A DNA stretch of 64,000 bases from Carboxylicivirga linearis (GCF_018271995.1 NZ_JAGUCO010000007.1:172765-236764); one strand, 5' to 3'; counted from the first letter of the stretch, positions 42,078-52,358 are shown. Notes: generated by a model from the sequence alone, not told the origin. Made by a program: numbers and translations.

Positions 42078-44015
42078 ATGAGATGGAAAGATCTAAAAAT
42101 TCGTGCCAAAATTGGTAGCGGGTTTGCGGTTATTATGGCCGTTGTTTTATTGCTTGGCGTGGTTATTCTATATAATCTACAGAAAGTGGATAAGGGTACA
42201 ACATCACTCACCAATATGTATATACCTATCGTCCGTGAATCAGTAAAACTTGACAAATATTGGAAAGAAACGCGTGAATATTCGCGTAGTTTTGAATTTA
42301 CCGGAGATGACTATTTTAGTGAACGAGCCAAAGTAAGTTTTGAGAGAATGTACTCAGCACTTGATAACTTAGTAGCCGTGATTCAGGGTAAAGAAGGTAT
42401 TATGCTCGACAAGGGCATAAATATGGTTGTACTGGAAAACCATATTGTTGATTACAAAAAAGTTTCTAGCCAGTTCTTCGAAAAGCAAACAAAATCAAAT
42501 GAAGCTAAAGAACTTTTTATCGATGCCGCTCAGGCTTTAAAGGAAAAATCCAGAGGTATTGGTTCAACTAGTTATAAAGCTTCAGTTAAAGTGAATGATT
42601 TAGTTAATCAGCTAATTCAGGATGACAAAAAGCAAGACTTCCGATCTGTGGAAGAGCAGTTGGAAACTCTTAATTCCATTAAAAAGCAAATTGGTAGTGT
42701 TAACTATGGTTCAGATTTTACAGCTGATTTGCAGGTTGCTTTAAACTCACTAACAACGTATTTAAGCGGTTTAAGAGAAGTAAAGACACTGGAGTTAAAA
42801 AGGTTTGAAATTGCAAAAAATATCATGTGGGATGTAGGAGCTACTTCAGATGTGGGGCTGGATTTAATGATGAAAATGGGTGACGACAACTCAACTATTG
42901 TGTCATTACAGAAGCAATTCATGATCTATGCTTTAATAGTTGTATTTGTACTGTTTGCATTTCTTGTTTATACATTGTCAAGAGCTATTTCAAAGCCTAT
43001 TGAGGAAGGAATTGAGAAAGCTGAAAAATTAGCCAATGGGGATTTATCAGTTGAATTTATTGCCGATAGTAATGATGAGGTTGGAGCTTTATCAAAAGCA
43101 TTGAATACGATGGTTGATAATCTTAAGAATGTAATTTACGAGGTTACTAAGTCATCAGAAGAGATTATTAAGGCAAGCCAGAAGCTAAATAGTGGTGCTG
43201 TTGAATTAGCCGAGGGAGCCACAGAACAGGCTTCATCAGCTGAGGAAGTGTCATCATCAATGGAAGAAATGTATGCTAATATTCAACAGAATACAGATAA
43301 CTCCAAACAGACAGAGGAAATAGCAAGTAAAGCTTCAGTTGGAATTCAGGAAAGTAACGAAGCTTCTAAGGTTGCAGCTGTTAATATTAATGAAATTACC
43401 GATAAAATTAATGTAATTAGTGATATTGCCTTTCAAACCAATATATTGGCATTGAATGCCGCTGTTGAAGCCGCCAGAGCAGGACAGGAAGGAAGAGGTT
43501 TTGCTGTAGTAGCAGCAGAGGTTCGTAAATTAGCTGAAAGAAGTCAGGCTGCTGCTGTTGAGATTACAAAGTCATCATCCGATACTTTAGAATCTTCTAA
43601 TGCGGCTACTCAAAAGTTAGATGTAATTACACCTGAAATTCAAAGAACAGCTGATTTGGTAAAAGAAATTACCTTAGCATCGATGGAACAGGTGACTGGT
43701 GTAGAGCAAATAAATAACGCTATCCAACAACTGAATAATGTTACTCAGCGAAATGCGGCCAATGCGGAACAAATAAGGGAAGCAGCAACAGCATTAGATG
43801 GATTGTCTGATCAGTTGAGTAAGTCAATTGCTTTATTCAGCGGTGATGATAAGAAAGAAAGCGCATCGGTTGGAAGTAGAATTAGTGGTAAAGCTAAGAA
43901 AAGTTTTAACGTTCAGAAAGAAGAATCAAGAGAACCGAAGAAGGAGAAAGTAAAAGGGGAGGTTGGTTATAATATTGAGTTAGGAAAGAATTACGATGAT
44001 TATGAGAAATTCTAA
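42078..44015 (+). CDS. Methyl-accepting chemotaxis protein
   Basis: This 645-residue chemoreceptor has a first membrane helix (about 12-32), a periplasmic four-helix bundle-type sensor region (about 35-280), a second helix (about 280-305), HAMP, and the cytoplasmic signalling hairpin with [20 protein letters not shown] and [20 protein letters not shown]. The tail ([20 protein letters not shown]) lacks an obvious CheR-binding pentapeptide. I use ATG 42078 ([13 protein letters not shown]); an upstream frame from 42000 adds 26 residues without a reason. It is divergent from the sugar-binding lipoprotein gene. Confidence 0.9.
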   Translation: MRWKDLKIRAKIGSGFAVIMAVVLLLGVVILYNLQKVDKGTTSLTNMYIPIVRESVKLDKYWKETREYSRSFEFTGDDYFSERAKVSFERMYSALDNLVAVIQGKEGIMLDKGINMVVLENHIVDYKKVSSQFFEKQTKSNEAKELFIDAAQALKEKSRGIGSTSYKASVKVNDLVNQLIQDDKKQDFRSVEEQLETLNSIKKQIGSVNYGSDFTADLQVALNSLTTYLSGLREVKTLELKRFEIAKNIMWDVGATSDVGLDLMMKMGDDNSTIVSLQKQFMIYALIVVFVLFAFLVYTLSRAISKPIEEGIEKAEKLANGDLSVEFIADSNDEVGALSKALNTMVDNLKNVIYEVTKSSEEIIKASQKLNSGAVELAEGATEQASSAEEVSSSMEEMYANIQQNTDNSKQTEEIASKASVGIQESNEASKVAAVNINEITDKINVISDIAFQTNILALNAAVEAARAGQEGRGFAVVAAEVRKLAERSQAAAVEITKSSSDTLESSNAATQKLDVITPEIQRTADLVKEITLASMEQVTGVEQINNAIQQLNNVTQRNAANAEQIREAATALDGLSDQLSKSIALFSGDDKKESASVGSRISGKAKKSFNVQKEESREPKKEKVKGEVGYNIELGKNYDDYEKF

Positions 44016-44034
44016 TTATAAATAAAAACTAAAC

Positions 44035-44062
44035 AAAAAAGGAGCTTATAGCTCCTTTTTTT
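44035..44062. terminator. Bidirectional terminator between MCP and HD hydrolase genes
   Basis: AAAAAAGGAGCT-TAT-AGCTCCTTTTTTT is an almost symmetrical hairpin with A and T runs on both sides. It serves the plus-strand MCP gene and overlaps the stop region of the minus-strand hydrolase gene (44046). Confidence 0.88.
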
Positions 44063-46199
44063 GTTTCTTCTTTTTAATCTTGGGATATTCTATACGAGCA
44101 TGATAAATATTCTTCAGTTTAGTTTTAAAAACCTCCTTGGCTTCGGTAATTTCAGCAAAAGTGATCGGTGCATTAATAAACTGATCTTCTTCAATTTGTT
44201 TATCTATAATCTTTTCAACTAATTTATCAATTTCGTCATCCGTATATTTCTTTAAACTTCTGGAAGCTGCTTCAATAGAATCAGCCATCATTAGAATTGC
44301 TGTTTCTTTTGTAAAAGGTGTTGGACCTGGGTAGGTAAAGATGCTAACGTCAGCTTCTTTATCCGGATTGTCATTTATAAATGAATTGTAGAAATACCAT
44401 GTTTTTGTCGTTCCCTGATGAGTAGTAATAAAGTCGATAATTTGTTTAGGTAGCTTTTGCTTCAGAGCCATTTTAACACCATTCTCAATGTGATTAACAA
44501 CTACTCTTGCACTTTCTTCATACGTTAGCTCGCTATGTGGATTCAGACCTTCAGCCTGATTTTCGGTAAAATACATTGGCGATGCCATTTTACCAATATC
44601 ATGATACATAGCTCCGGCTCTCACCAATGCCGGATTTGCATTTAATCGGTATGCAACTTCCTGAGCCAAATTACCCACCTGAATACTGTGCTGAAAAGTA
44701 CCAGGACAGGCTTCAGCCATTTTTCTTAAGATAGGGTGATTGGTGTCTGAAAGCTCAACCAATGTAACATCAGAAAGAAAACCAAAGAGTCTTTCAAAAA
44801 TCCAAATAAGCGGATAAACCATTAAAAGCATAATGCCATTAATTCCAAAATAGATAAACATCTTGACATTGATGGATGTGAAATCGCCTTCTCTCCATAA
44901 TGATAGTGCTATGTAAAATAATGAATATGTTATAGTTATAAGTATGGCCGCTCTAACTATATGACTTCTTCTAACCATTCTGAACAGGCTGAATAATGCA
45001 ACTAAACCGGCAGGTATTTGAATGAATACAAACTCAAAGCTGTTTTCTGTAAAAAAGGCACTTATTAAAATGGTAACAACATACATAAAAAATGCCAGTC
45101 GACTATCGAAGAAAGTTCGGATAATAATTGGTAGTATGGCAAATGGGATAATGTAGAACGGAAAATCTTCAAATACTTTTTCAAGACTTGCCAACCCCAC
45201 CATTATGAGTGTAATAAGCAATATAAATCCAATGGAGTTAATCGACTTAAAAACATCGTTTCTGAAATAATATAAGAACAACAGGATGGTTATAAATATG
45301 AGCGTCACCATTAATAGTTGTCCGGCTAATATAAAATAGTAGTTGGAAGAGGTTGAGAGCTTTGATTCATAACTTTTTCGTAATGAATCCAGCACTTTTA
45401 CCGTATTGTCTTTCACAATCTCTCCTTGGTCAATAATTCGTTGTCCGGCCAATACCCTTCCTGATGTTAATGAAATATTTTCTTGCAGGTTGGCAATCTC
45501 TTTTGGATTTCGTTCTTCATCGTATATGATGTTTGGTTCTATATAATTATTTAATTCCAGGTCGGTAATAAACTGAGTTAGTTGCTGGTCGATAACTCCT
45601 GCGTCACCAACAATGGCTCTAATGGCTGTTGTGGATACATTTTGATAGGCTTGTGTTTGTAAATACATTTCCGACAAGGCATAGGGTTCAGCATAGCCTC
45701 CTGTTACCAACATTAGTTCAAAATCGTCTTCAACGCCTATGTATTGATCAGGAAGCAGTATAATCCCACTGTTGTAAATCGACCCAAGCCCTTCCTTAAT
45801 AGCCTTTTTAATAAACCCAAAGTAACTGGTGTCTTTGTTATAAGATTTTGATAGGTTGGGGTATTTTGATTTTTGTGAACTGACTGTTTTGTTAAAGTCC
45901 TTCTCGAAACGAGCCAATACTTCCCTTTTTTTTGTGGTATCCTTATAAAAGTATGGACGGTAATGAGTTATTAAACTATCGTTCTCTATTTTGAGTTCGG
46001 CATTGGTTTTATATATCGGAAAGTCAAAAGGTGCTATTAATGTTTGATGTTTCCACGGCAATCCGCTAATGTATTCATATCCAAACTTACCCGTTTTAGG
46101 CAGTAAATAAGTGACTATTCCAATAGCAATCATGAAAAAGATAACCCTCACTAGTGGGTGAAAATATTTAGATTTAAAATGAGGAAAGCGCTCAAGCAT
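44046..46199 (-). CDS. PgpH-type 7TM HD phosphohydrolase
   Basis: This 717-residue membrane protein has an N-terminal membrane helix and an extracytoplasmic 7TMR-HDED domain (about 45-265), seven transmembrane helices (about 278-475) and a C-terminal HD domain. The HD motif is in AGAMYHDIGKMASPMYF, with a second His in VNHIENGVKMALKQKLP and THQGTTKTWYF. Proteins of this type (PgpH) hydrolyse c-di-AMP. No c-di-AMP cyclase gene is in the window. A TACATTTG box lies 37-44 bp upstream of its ATG on the minus strand (46236-46243). Confidence 0.9.
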   Translation of the reverse strand: MLERFPHFKSKYFHPLVRVIFFMIAIGIVTYLLPKTGKFGYEYISGLPWKHQTLIAPFDFPIYKTNAELKIENDSLITHYRPYFYKDTTKKREVLARFEKDFNKTVSSQKSKYPNLSKSYNKDTSYFGFIKKAIKEGLGSIYNSGIILLPDQYIGVEDDFELMLVTGGYAEPYALSEMYLQTQAYQNVSTTAIRAIVGDAGVIDQQLTQFITDLELNNYIEPNIIYDEERNPKEIANLQENISLTSGRVLAGQRIIDQGEIVKDNTVKVLDSLRKSYESKLSTSSNYYFILAGQLLMVTLIFITILLFLYYFRNDVFKSINSIGFILLITLIMVGLASLEKVFEDFPFYIIPFAILPIIIRTFFDSRLAFFMYVVTILISAFFTENSFEFVFIQIPAGLVALFSLFRMVRRSHIVRAAILITITYSLFYIALSLWREGDFTSINVKMFIYFGINGIMLLMVYPLIWIFERLFGFLSDVTLVELSDTNHPILRKMAEACPGTFQHSIQVGNLAQEVAYRLNANPALVRAGAMYHDIGKMASPMYFTENQAEGLNPHSELTYEESARVVVNHIENGVKMALKQKLPKQIIDFITTHQGTTKTWYFYNSFINDNPDKEADVSIFTYPGPTPFTKETAILMMADSIEAASRSLKKYTDDEIDKLVEKIIDKQIEEDQFINAPITFAEITEAKEVFKTKLKNIYHARIEYPKIKKKKQKKEL

Positions 46200-46306
46200 A
46201 TGATTTAATTTATGAAATATTGGATATTAATAGATCAAATGTAAGTAAAACCTTAGATTTTTTAATAATTTGGCTACTTATAAATAGCACTATTATCCCG
46301 CTGTAA

Positions 46307-47086
46307 ATGGAAAAGTCAATTTGTACCTTTGGATATATTCCGGTAAGAAAAGATCCGGAAGAGCAGGCTGAAATGGTAACTCAAGTATTGTTTGGTGAGT
46401 CTTATGATATAACTGAACGGATTGAAAAATGGTGTCGGATCAAACTCCATACCGATGGTTATGAAGGGTGGATTGATGCCAAGTTGGTTGAAAAACTATC
46501 TGATAAAGCAGTGGAATTGTGGAAGAACTCGCCCAAATGGTTTGTGCCCGGCCCCTTTATAAAAGTCGTATCAGAGCCTGAAAAGTCAACTCACTTCATA
46601 TCAGGAGGAAGTCAGATAGTAATGAATACTGCTGATAGAAACTGTTTTACGATAGGGACTAAGGATTTTTGTATATCAAGTAATTATAGTATTAGTAAGC
46701 CGGTTGGGGAAATTACTGATGTTGCCTATTCGTTTATTAATGTGCCCTATTTGTGGGGGGGCAGGAATTTTTTTGGTTTAGACTGTTCCGGTTTTGTGCA
46801 AATAGTATATGCTATTAAAGAAATTCAAATACCACGCGATGCTTCCCAACAAGTTAAATTAGGTACAATGGTATCGTTTGTAGAAGAAGCAGTGGCTGGT
46901 GATTTAGCATTTTTTGATGATGAGGAAGGAAATATAGTGCATGTAGGCATGTGCTTAGGGAAAGGAGAAATAATTCACGCTTCAGGACGCGTTCGGATTG
47001 ATAAATTTGATCATCAGGGAATATTTGACAACACTACCAATAAGTATACTCATAAATTAAGAGTGATTAAAAGAATTATAGAATGA
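46307..47086 (+). CDS. NlpC/P60 peptidase with SH3 domains
   Basis: This 259-residue C40 cysteine peptidase is likely to cleave cell-wall stem peptides. N-terminal SH3-like segments span about 5-65 (EQAEMVTQVLFGESYDITER) and about 70-125. The C-terminal NlpC/P60 domain contains C160 (GLDCSGFVQIVYA), H212 (GNIVHVGMCLG) and H224 (EIIHASGRVRID), the catalytic set. No signal peptide is apparent. Its stop overlaps the Nudix start by 4 bp (ATGA), so they are co-translated. Confidence 0.88.
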   Translation: MEKSICTFGYIPVRKDPEEQAEMVTQVLFGESYDITERIEKWCRIKLHTDGYEGWIDAKLVEKLSDKAVELWKNSPKWFVPGPFIKVVSEPEKSTHFISGGSQIVMNTADRNCFTIGTKDFCISSNYSISKPVGEITDVAYSFINVPYLWGGRNFFGLDCSGFVQIVYAIKEIQIPRDASQQVKLGTMVSFVEEAVAGDLAFFDDEEGNIVHVGMCLGKGEIIHASGRVRIDKFDHQGIFDNTTNKYTHKLRVIKRIIE

Positions 47087-47511
47087 GTTTTACCTATGAA
47101 TATCCGCGTCCTGCGGTAACCACAGATGTATTATTAGTAACCCGGAATAACCCCCAAAAGATATTATTGATCGAAAGAGGCAACAATCCGTTTAAAGGAA
47201 AATGGGCATTGCCAGGTGGTTTTGTTGATATGGATGAAGACCTTAAAGATGCTGCATTGCGTGAGTTGGAAGAGGAGACAGGTATTTCTGGTGTGAAGGT
47301 GAAGCAATTCAGAACCTATGGAGGAGTTAATCGTGATCCAAGACACAGAACTATATCGGTTGTGTACAATGGATTTGTTTCTGGTGAATTAGAATGTGCT
47401 GGACAAGATGATGCCGCCGATGCTCGTTGGTTTGATTTAAATGATTTACCCGATTTAGCTTTCGATCATTCATTGATTATAAAGGAGGCAATTGAGAATT
47501 TAAACCTTTAA
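47083..47511 (+). CDS. Nudix hydrolase
   Basis: This 142-residue hydrolase carries the full Nudix box GGFVDMDEDLKDAALRELEE followed by ETGI. The Nudix fold starts with TDVLLVTRNNPQKILLIERG. The substrate could be ADP-ribose or an oxidised nucleotide; the sequence does not decide. It overlaps the NlpC gene by 4 bp at its start and converges with the WbqC gene, overlapping 12 bp at the 3' ends. Confidence 0.9.
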   Translation: MSFTYEYPRPAVTTDVLLVTRNNPQKILLIERGNNPFKGKWALPGGFVDMDEDLKDAALRELEEETGISGVKVKQFRTYGGVNRDPRHRTISVVYNGFVSGELECAGQDDAADARWFDLNDLPDLAFDHSLIIKEAIENLNL

Positions 47512-48138
47512 AGAATTGGCAAGTACTATATTGGATTCCGGACCCATGTTAAAAATTAGGTCAAGAATACTCATATTAGGAATAAATCCATGTTTCTGCG
47601 CAAATACCTGCCAATACTTAATTGTCTTATAATTTCTATCGTAGTCTGGATTCTGTTTAGGGCTTATGAGGTACCTTAAATCGTCCATTCCTTCTTCCGG
47701 ATGTACATATTCATTACTAAGACTAAAAGTTATATTTAACTCCAAAGCGTCTAAAATTGTTTGAAATAAGTTGATGTTATAATCAACTAAAGAATCATAT
47801 TTCTTTTGATAGAAAGGTAGAAAATCATCCGCATAGTATTCAAAAAAAGGAGAGGAGTTATACGCTGAAGAAATAGACCGCCAGTGTTGTTTTTGCCAGT
47901 CGGTATCATAACTTATTTTAGCATCTTGTGTTTTTATCTTCACATTTTTTTTATTTACAACCGGAACAGATAGAGCTAACGGTCCGTTGGCAGCAACAAT
48001 GTTACATCTATTGCGGTATGACTTTCGTTCATACGAACAATTTTGTTCTATTATTATATGATTGCCATCTTGCAGATGAGCAAAAAGCTGAATGGGTCCC
48101 AGATATGTAAGAGGAATTATTTTATTCGGTTGTTTCAT
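47500..48138 (-). CDS. WbqC family protein
   Basis: This 212-residue protein of the WbqC-like family is associated with polysaccharide or surface-glycan genes; its activity is not firmly known. Typical motifs are LTYLGPIQLFAHLQDGNHII, ERKSYRNRCNIVAANGPLAL and WQKQHWRSISSAYNSSPFFE. It begins within the last codons of the lapA-like gene (17-bp overlap) and follows the signal peptidase genes, which are on the same strand. Confidence 0.85.
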   Translation of the reverse strand: MKQPNKIIPLTYLGPIQLFAHLQDGNHIIIEQNCSYERKSYRNRCNIVAANGPLALSVPVVNKKNVKIKTQDAKISYDTDWQKQHWRSISSAYNSSPFFEYYADDFLPFYQKKYDSLVDYNINLFQTILDALELNITFSLSNEYVHPEEGMDDLRYLISPKQNPDYDRNYKTIKYWQVFAQKHGFIPNMSILDLIFNMGPESNIVLANSLKV

Positions 48139-48379
48139 TTTCGGTTGTTTGCTCTTTTGGGGTCTCTATCTTTTGCTTCTTTTTATCCTTTACTTTTAAG
48201 AAGAAGAAATACGATGCTCCCGTTACGGCACCAAAGATAAACACACAGATTAACAATACCGCTAATGAAATAGATACATCTTTAAAAAAGAATTTAACTG
48301 TTACATCTTTTGCGTTTTGAACTGAAAAAACTACCAGAATAATGGCAAATACTGTGGCAATCCAAAAGGTCTTTTTCAT
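48122..48379 (-). CDS. LapA-domain (DUF1049) membrane protein
   Basis: This 85-residue protein has two membrane helices (4-21 and 38-61) separated by the family's SVQNAKDVTVKFFFKDVSIS segment. The tail is basic then Glu/Thr-rich. LapA (YciS) proteins help lipopolysaccharide assembly in E. coli. It overlaps the wbqC start by 17 bp and lies 50 bp after a signal peptidase gene. Confidence 0.83.
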   Translation of the reverse strand: MKKTFWIATVFAIILVVFSVQNAKDVTVKFFFKDVSISLAVLLICVFIFGAVTGASYFFFLKVKDKKKQKIETPKEQTTENETTE

Positions 48380-48429
48380 AGTTGAAGTTTTGAGTGTTAG
48401 AAATTTTCAACTAATGTAAGAATTGCATT

Positions 48430-49605
48430 TTATTTTGTAAACGGTAATTTATTGATAACTCCTATAATATGACTTTCGGGCACAAATCCCCAGTATCGGC
48501 TATCAAAAGAATGAGGGCGGTTATCACCAGCTACCCAGTAGTAATTCATCTTAAAAGTATATTGAGTACTTAACTTCTTGTTGATGTATATTTTTCCGTT
48601 ATTCAACTCAATGTTATTCTCTTCATAAGCTTCAATAATTCGCCAATACAAAGAAATATTGTTTTCATTAATATTAACCGATAATCCTTTGGATGGAATA
48701 ACTGCCGGTCCCCAATATGAGGCATTCCATAATGTTAAAGTGTTAAAAGGAAAAACATATGGATCGGGCATATTTAATGGTCTTTCTTCTCTTTCAAGAT
48801 AATCTTCCCAATGATTGTCATACACCACTTTTTCCTGTATTTCAATAATCTGCTTCATTTCTTCGGTATAAGCTGAATTGGCAGAATTAAGAATAGAAGT
48901 TTGAATATTTTTAGGTGTGTTGTTGAGTAAGGTGTATTTATTGATAAAAATAGAATTGAATTCAGAAGGCTTTCCATTGATATAATTATCTCCATTAATA
49001 ATTTTAAGAGTATCACCTGGTAAGGCAATAATTCGTTTGATAAAACGGGGACGTTTATTTACGGGAGAGTACGCAATTGGAGTGTGAGCCATTTTATTAG
49101 GCTTACCACTTATTTTAGTTTCTCTTTTCTTGAAATGATAATTTACTTTAGGGTTATCTATAAAAATGGTATCCGCTTCAGGAAAATAAAAAACAATCAC
49201 ATTCCCATAAATCAGCTCTTTAAAACCGCGAACTCTGTGATAATTATTTGGATTATTAATGGATTTACCTTGTCCTATTTCAACCTTATTCATTAAAAAA
49301 ATATTTCCCGAATGAAAGGTGGGTTCCATTGAGGAGGATTGAAGCGTGTAGATACCAAAAAGATAGGTGTTGATAAATAGTAAAACAATAATGGCATAAA
49401 CCGAAGCCATCAGCCAACCAATTAAGTTTTTCTTTTTAGATCCAGCTTTATCTAAAAATAGGTTGAGTTTATTATTAGTTGGTTTGTGCCATAAAACAAA
49501 AAGATGAATCAATAGAACCATCACTAATAACCAGCTTTGAGCCCATATACTAAGTAGTAAAAAAGCAATGGTCAGTATGTAGCGAATGATTACTTTTTTA
49601 TTCAT
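48430..49605 (-). CDS. lepB: Signal peptidase I, second paralogue
   Basis: This 391-residue inner-membrane S26 peptidase has hydrophobic helices about 7-40 and 62-84, then the catalytic Ser92 in LQSSSMEPTFHSGNIFLMNK and Lys190 in RFIKRIIALPGDTLKI. The late box with GDNRPHSFDSRYWGFVP is conserved. A long insertion between Ser and Lys regions is normal for Bacteroidota LepB. It follows a second lepB by 67 bp with a terminator between them, so it may have separate or attenuated expression. Confidence 0.88.
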   Translation of the reverse strand: MNKKVIIRYILTIAFLLLSIWAQSWLLVMVLLIHLFVLWHKPTNNKLNLFLDKAGSKKKNLIGWLMASVYAIIVLLFINTYLFGIYTLQSSSMEPTFHSGNIFLMNKVEIGQGKSINNPNNYHRVRGFKELIYGNVIVFYFPEADTIFIDNPKVNYHFKKRETKISGKPNKMAHTPIAYSPVNKRPRFIKRIIALPGDTLKIINGDNYINGKPSEFNSIFINKYTLLNNTPKNIQTSILNSANSAYTEEMKQIIEIQEKVVYDNHWEDYLEREERPLNMPDPYVFPFNTLTLWNASYWGPAVIPSKGLSVNINENNISLYWRIIEAYEENNIELNNGKIYINKKLSTQYTFKMNYYWVAGDNRPHSFDSRYWGFVPESHIIGVINKLPFTK

Positions 49606-49634
49606 TCAATTTTATTTTGAGGTGATAAAAAAGA

Positions 49635-49664
49635 AACAGCAAGGCTTTTGGGGACCTTGCTGTT
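49635..49664 (-). terminator. Terminator between the two lepB genes
   Basis: AACAGCAAGG (49635-49644) and CCTTGCTGTT (49655-49664) form a perfect ten-bp stem. On the minus strand the T-rich run TTTCTTTTTT follows. Confidence 0.88.
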
Positions 49665-49672
49665 GTTATGTT

Positions 49673-51103
49673 TTAGTTTTTATGAACTATTTTAAAGAAA
49701 CGGTCCCAGCGGATGTTGGCAGGGAATGATTTATCCGGATCTAATGATAACCAAACCAGGATTGGTTTTCCAACAATATGATCTTCAGGAACAAATCCCC
49801 ACGATCTGGAATCGGCCGATTTATGCCTGTTGTCTCCCAGCATAAAATAGTAATCCATTTCAAAAGTATACTTCGTTGCAGGTTGATCATTAATGTAAAT
49901 CTGACCATCTTTTACCATCAGCTTATTGCCTTCGTAAGCAGTAATTATTCTCTCGTAAATAGGTAAATTCTTAATGGTTATATCAATGGTTTCACCTTTT
50001 TTAGGCATTGCAAGAGGGCCGAAATTATCACGGCTCCAATTGTAATCAGAACTGTAAGGAAAAACCTGAAATCCTGTGTTGTTAGGGATTTCTTCATCAA
50101 TGGTTATTGATTCAATAAATGGCATATCCTCAACTAACTTTGCTTTATCTTTAGTTAAAGGAATATAGTAAGAATTTCCCATTCCCTGACGATCAATTTT
50201 TGCAACTTCTAATCTTTCGTAAAAACGATCGTTGAGTGCTGTACCATCAGTTTTTATGAGATAGTTGTGTTGCAATCCTTCCGGATTATCAACAGCTTCG
50301 CCATTGATGTAAACCTGATTATGTCTGATCTCAAGTACATCACCTGGAAGAGCAATACATCTTTTTACATAGTTATCGCGTTTATCAACCGGACGAGAGA
50401 TGACAGTGCCAAATCTTTCAGGGTGACTATGAATAAACTTCCTGCCAATATTCATAAAATAATGATTGCGCTCCCAGTCTGAATTGAATGGTTGCTTTGG
50501 CATTAAATTATTATTTTTTTGAGCTTCCTGAAGTCCGGTAATTAACATCTGATTGTAATAATCAGGGTTGTTAGATAAAAACGGAACGGTATCACCTGCC
50601 GGGAAGTTAAAAACCACAATATCGTTGTTTTTTACGTTGGTAATACCTGCTAACCTTTTGTAATCCCAATGAGGCCAGTCGAGGTATGACTTTATATGTG
50701 TGGTAGATGAAAATGTATTTTGCACTAATGGAAAGGCAATAGGGGTGTTTGGCATACGCGGACCATAACTTGCTTTACTTACAAATAAATGATCGCCCAC
50801 TAATAGTGACTTTTCCAATGAACTGGTTGGAATTTTGTAGTTCTGAAACAAAAAGATATTGATAATATATACCGCAACCAGTGCAAAAACAATCGCATCT
50901 ATCCATTCAACAATGGGGCTTGGCTTTTTGCCATCTTTCCTTTTTTTCCAGAATCCCCAAGGAATTTTTTTAGTAATATAATTATCAAATAAGAGAGGGT
51001 AGCCTAGTAAAAACCAATAGTTTTCAATCCAAACAACCCAAAGGATAAAGATGATGCTTGCAATAACAAGCTTTATCCACTTGAAATATGGTGTGTTGCG
51101 CAT
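49673..51103 (-). CDS. lepB: Signal peptidase I
   Basis: This 476-residue signal peptidase cleaves exported preproteins. It has hydrophobic helices about 10-38 and 68-86. Catalytic Ser95 is in IPTSSLEKSLLVGDHLFVSK, Lys247 in NYVKRCIALPGDVLEI, and the C-terminal box is GDNRHKSADSRSWGFVP. Its length and large insertion between catalytic boxes are usual for the phylum. It starts 15 bp after the dapB stop, so it is co-transcribed with dapB and ends at a terminator. Confidence 0.92.
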   Translation of the reverse strand: MRNTPYFKWIKLVIASIIFILWVVWIENYWFLLGYPLLFDNYITKKIPWGFWKKRKDGKKPSPIVEWIDAIVFALVAVYIINIFLFQNYKIPTSSLEKSLLVGDHLFVSKASYGPRMPNTPIAFPLVQNTFSSTTHIKSYLDWPHWDYKRLAGITNVKNNDIVVFNFPAGDTVPFLSNNPDYYNQMLITGLQEAQKNNNLMPKQPFNSDWERNHYFMNIGRKFIHSHPERFGTVISRPVDKRDNYVKRCIALPGDVLEIRHNQVYINGEAVDNPEGLQHNYLIKTDGTALNDRFYERLEVAKIDRQGMGNSYYIPLTKDKAKLVEDMPFIESITIDEEIPNNTGFQVFPYSSDYNWSRDNFGPLAMPKKGETIDITIKNLPIYERIITAYEGNKLMVKDGQIYINDQPATKYTFEMDYYFMLGDNRHKSADSRSWGFVPEDHIVGKPILVWLSLDPDKSFPANIRWDRFFKIVHKN

Positions 51104-51118
51104 TATTTCAAATTTTTA

Positions 51119-51832
51119 TTAAAAGTTAAGTAGGTCTTTCATGTTAAGCATGCCTTTTTTACCTTGTGTAAATTCAGCTGCTAATACGGCTCCTAAAGCA
51201 AAGCCTTGTCGTGATTTGGCACTGTGATGAATAACTATTTCATCAACCGGTGAGTCGTATTTTATGGTGTGAATACCCGGAACCTGACCTTCGCGAATTG
51301 CTTTGATGTTAATTTCATCTTCTTTTGCGGTATCAAGGGTCCAGTTGTTTTTTCTTTCTAAGTTGTTGATAATACCTTCTGCTAAAGTAATAGCTGTACC
51401 ACTAGGTTCATCCAGCTTTTGCGTATGATGTACTTCTTCCATCGATACATCATATTCTTTTACTTTATTCATAATCTTAGCCAGTTGCTTATTAATCTCG
51501 AAAAAGATATTAACACCCAGGCTGAAGTTAGAAGCATAGAAGAAAGTTTGTCCATCTTCCTTACATGCTTTTTCAATTGCAGGAAGCTGATCAAGCCATC
51601 CGGTTGTTCCGGAAACTACAGGAACATTATTTTTAAAACAATTCTGATAATTGTTAAATGCTGCTTCGGGACGGGTAAATTCTATGGCTACATCGGCCGA
51701 TTTAAAAGAATCGTCATCAAATGAGTCGGAGCTGGTGACGTCAATCTTACTAACTATTTCGTGTCCTCTGTCCAGGGCAATTTTTTCAATCTCTTTGCCC
51801 ATCTTACCATATCCTACTAATGCTATTTTCAT
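51119..51832 (-). CDS. dapB: 4-hydroxy-tetrahydrodipicolinate reductase
   Basis: DapB is the NAD(P)H-dependent reductase of the lysine/diaminopimelate pathway. The Rossmann fold starts MKIALVGYGKMGKEIEKIAL; FSLGVNIFFEINKQL and MEEVHHTQKLDEPSGTAITL carry the catalytic His and Lys residues. Length is 237 residues. A TATCTTTG box lies 27 bp upstream of the ATG. It heads an operon with lepB. Confidence 0.93.
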   Translation of the reverse strand: MKIALVGYGKMGKEIEKIALDRGHEIVSKIDVTSSDSFDDDSFKSADVAIEFTRPEAAFNNYQNCFKNNVPVVSGTTGWLDQLPAIEKACKEDGQTFFYASNFSLGVNIFFEINKQLAKIMNKVKEYDVSMEEVHHTQKLDEPSGTAITLAEGIINNLERKNNWTLDTAKEDEINIKAIREGQVPGIHTIKYDSPVDEIVIHHSAKSRQGFALGAVLAAEFTQGKKGMLNMKDLLNF

Positions 51833-51858
51833 TTCGTTTATTTCTTTTCCTATCTGAG

Positions 51859-51866
51859 CAAAGATA
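51859..51866 (-). promoter_or_regulatory. -7 box (TATCTTTG) of dapB-lepB
   Basis: The minus strand reads TATCTTTGC, matching TAnnTTTG, 27 bp before dapB. The -33 position lacks a clear TTTG. Confidence 0.5.
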
Positions 51867-51942
51867 AAAAAAGCATGTAAGTAATTGCCGTAAAAATTAG
51901 TTTAGTTTGAGATTAATAAAAGTAGGTGAGGGGAAAATAAAA

Positions 51943-51965
51943 AAGGAGGTCGATATGACCTCCTT
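51943..51965 (-). terminator. Terminator of the thrS-infC-rpmI-rplT operon
   Basis: AAGGAGGTC-GATAT-GACCTCCTT is a nine-bp perfect stem, with a T6 run on the minus strand. It lies about 25 bp after the rplT stop. Confidence 0.9.
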
Positions 51966-51989
51966 CATTAGATATTTTGTGAAGCTTAA

Positions 51990-52343
51990 TTAAGCTGCTT
52001 TCATCGCTTTTTTCACAACTGCTTTAAAAGCTTCTGGATGATTCACTGCTAAATCGGCAAGAACCTTACGGTTGATTTCAATGTTTTGTGCATGTAAAGC
52101 ACCCATCAACTTACTGTAAGATACACCTTCGATACGAGCTGCAGCATTGATACGCTGAATCCACAATGCACGGAAATTGCTCTTTTTCTTCTTTCTGTCG
52201 CGATATGCATACGACATACCTTTTTCGTATGCGTTTTTAGCTACCGTCCAAACATTTTTTCTACGACCAAAGTATCCTTTGGTTTGCTTTAAAAGCTTTC
52301 TGCGTCTCTCTCTTGACGCTGCATGATTTACTGATCTTGGCAT
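51990..52343 (-). CDS. rplT: 50S ribosomal protein L20
   Basis: L20 binds 23S rRNA early in 50S assembly and in some bacteria represses its own operon. This 117-residue protein has the usual basic N-terminal helix ([20 protein letters not shown]) and globular C-terminus ([19 protein letters not shown]). It is the last gene of the conserved thrS-infC-rpmI-rplT cluster, 105 bp after rpmI, and that gap contains a strong candidate RNA structure. Confidence 0.97.
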   Translation of the reverse strand: MPRSVNHAASRERRRKLLKQTKGYFGRRKNVWTVAKNAYEKGMSYAYRDRKKKKSNFRALWIQRINAAARIEGVSYSKLMGALHAQNIEINRKVLADLAVNHPEAFKAVVKKAMKAA

Positions 52344-52358
52344 TTTAAAATCATTTTC

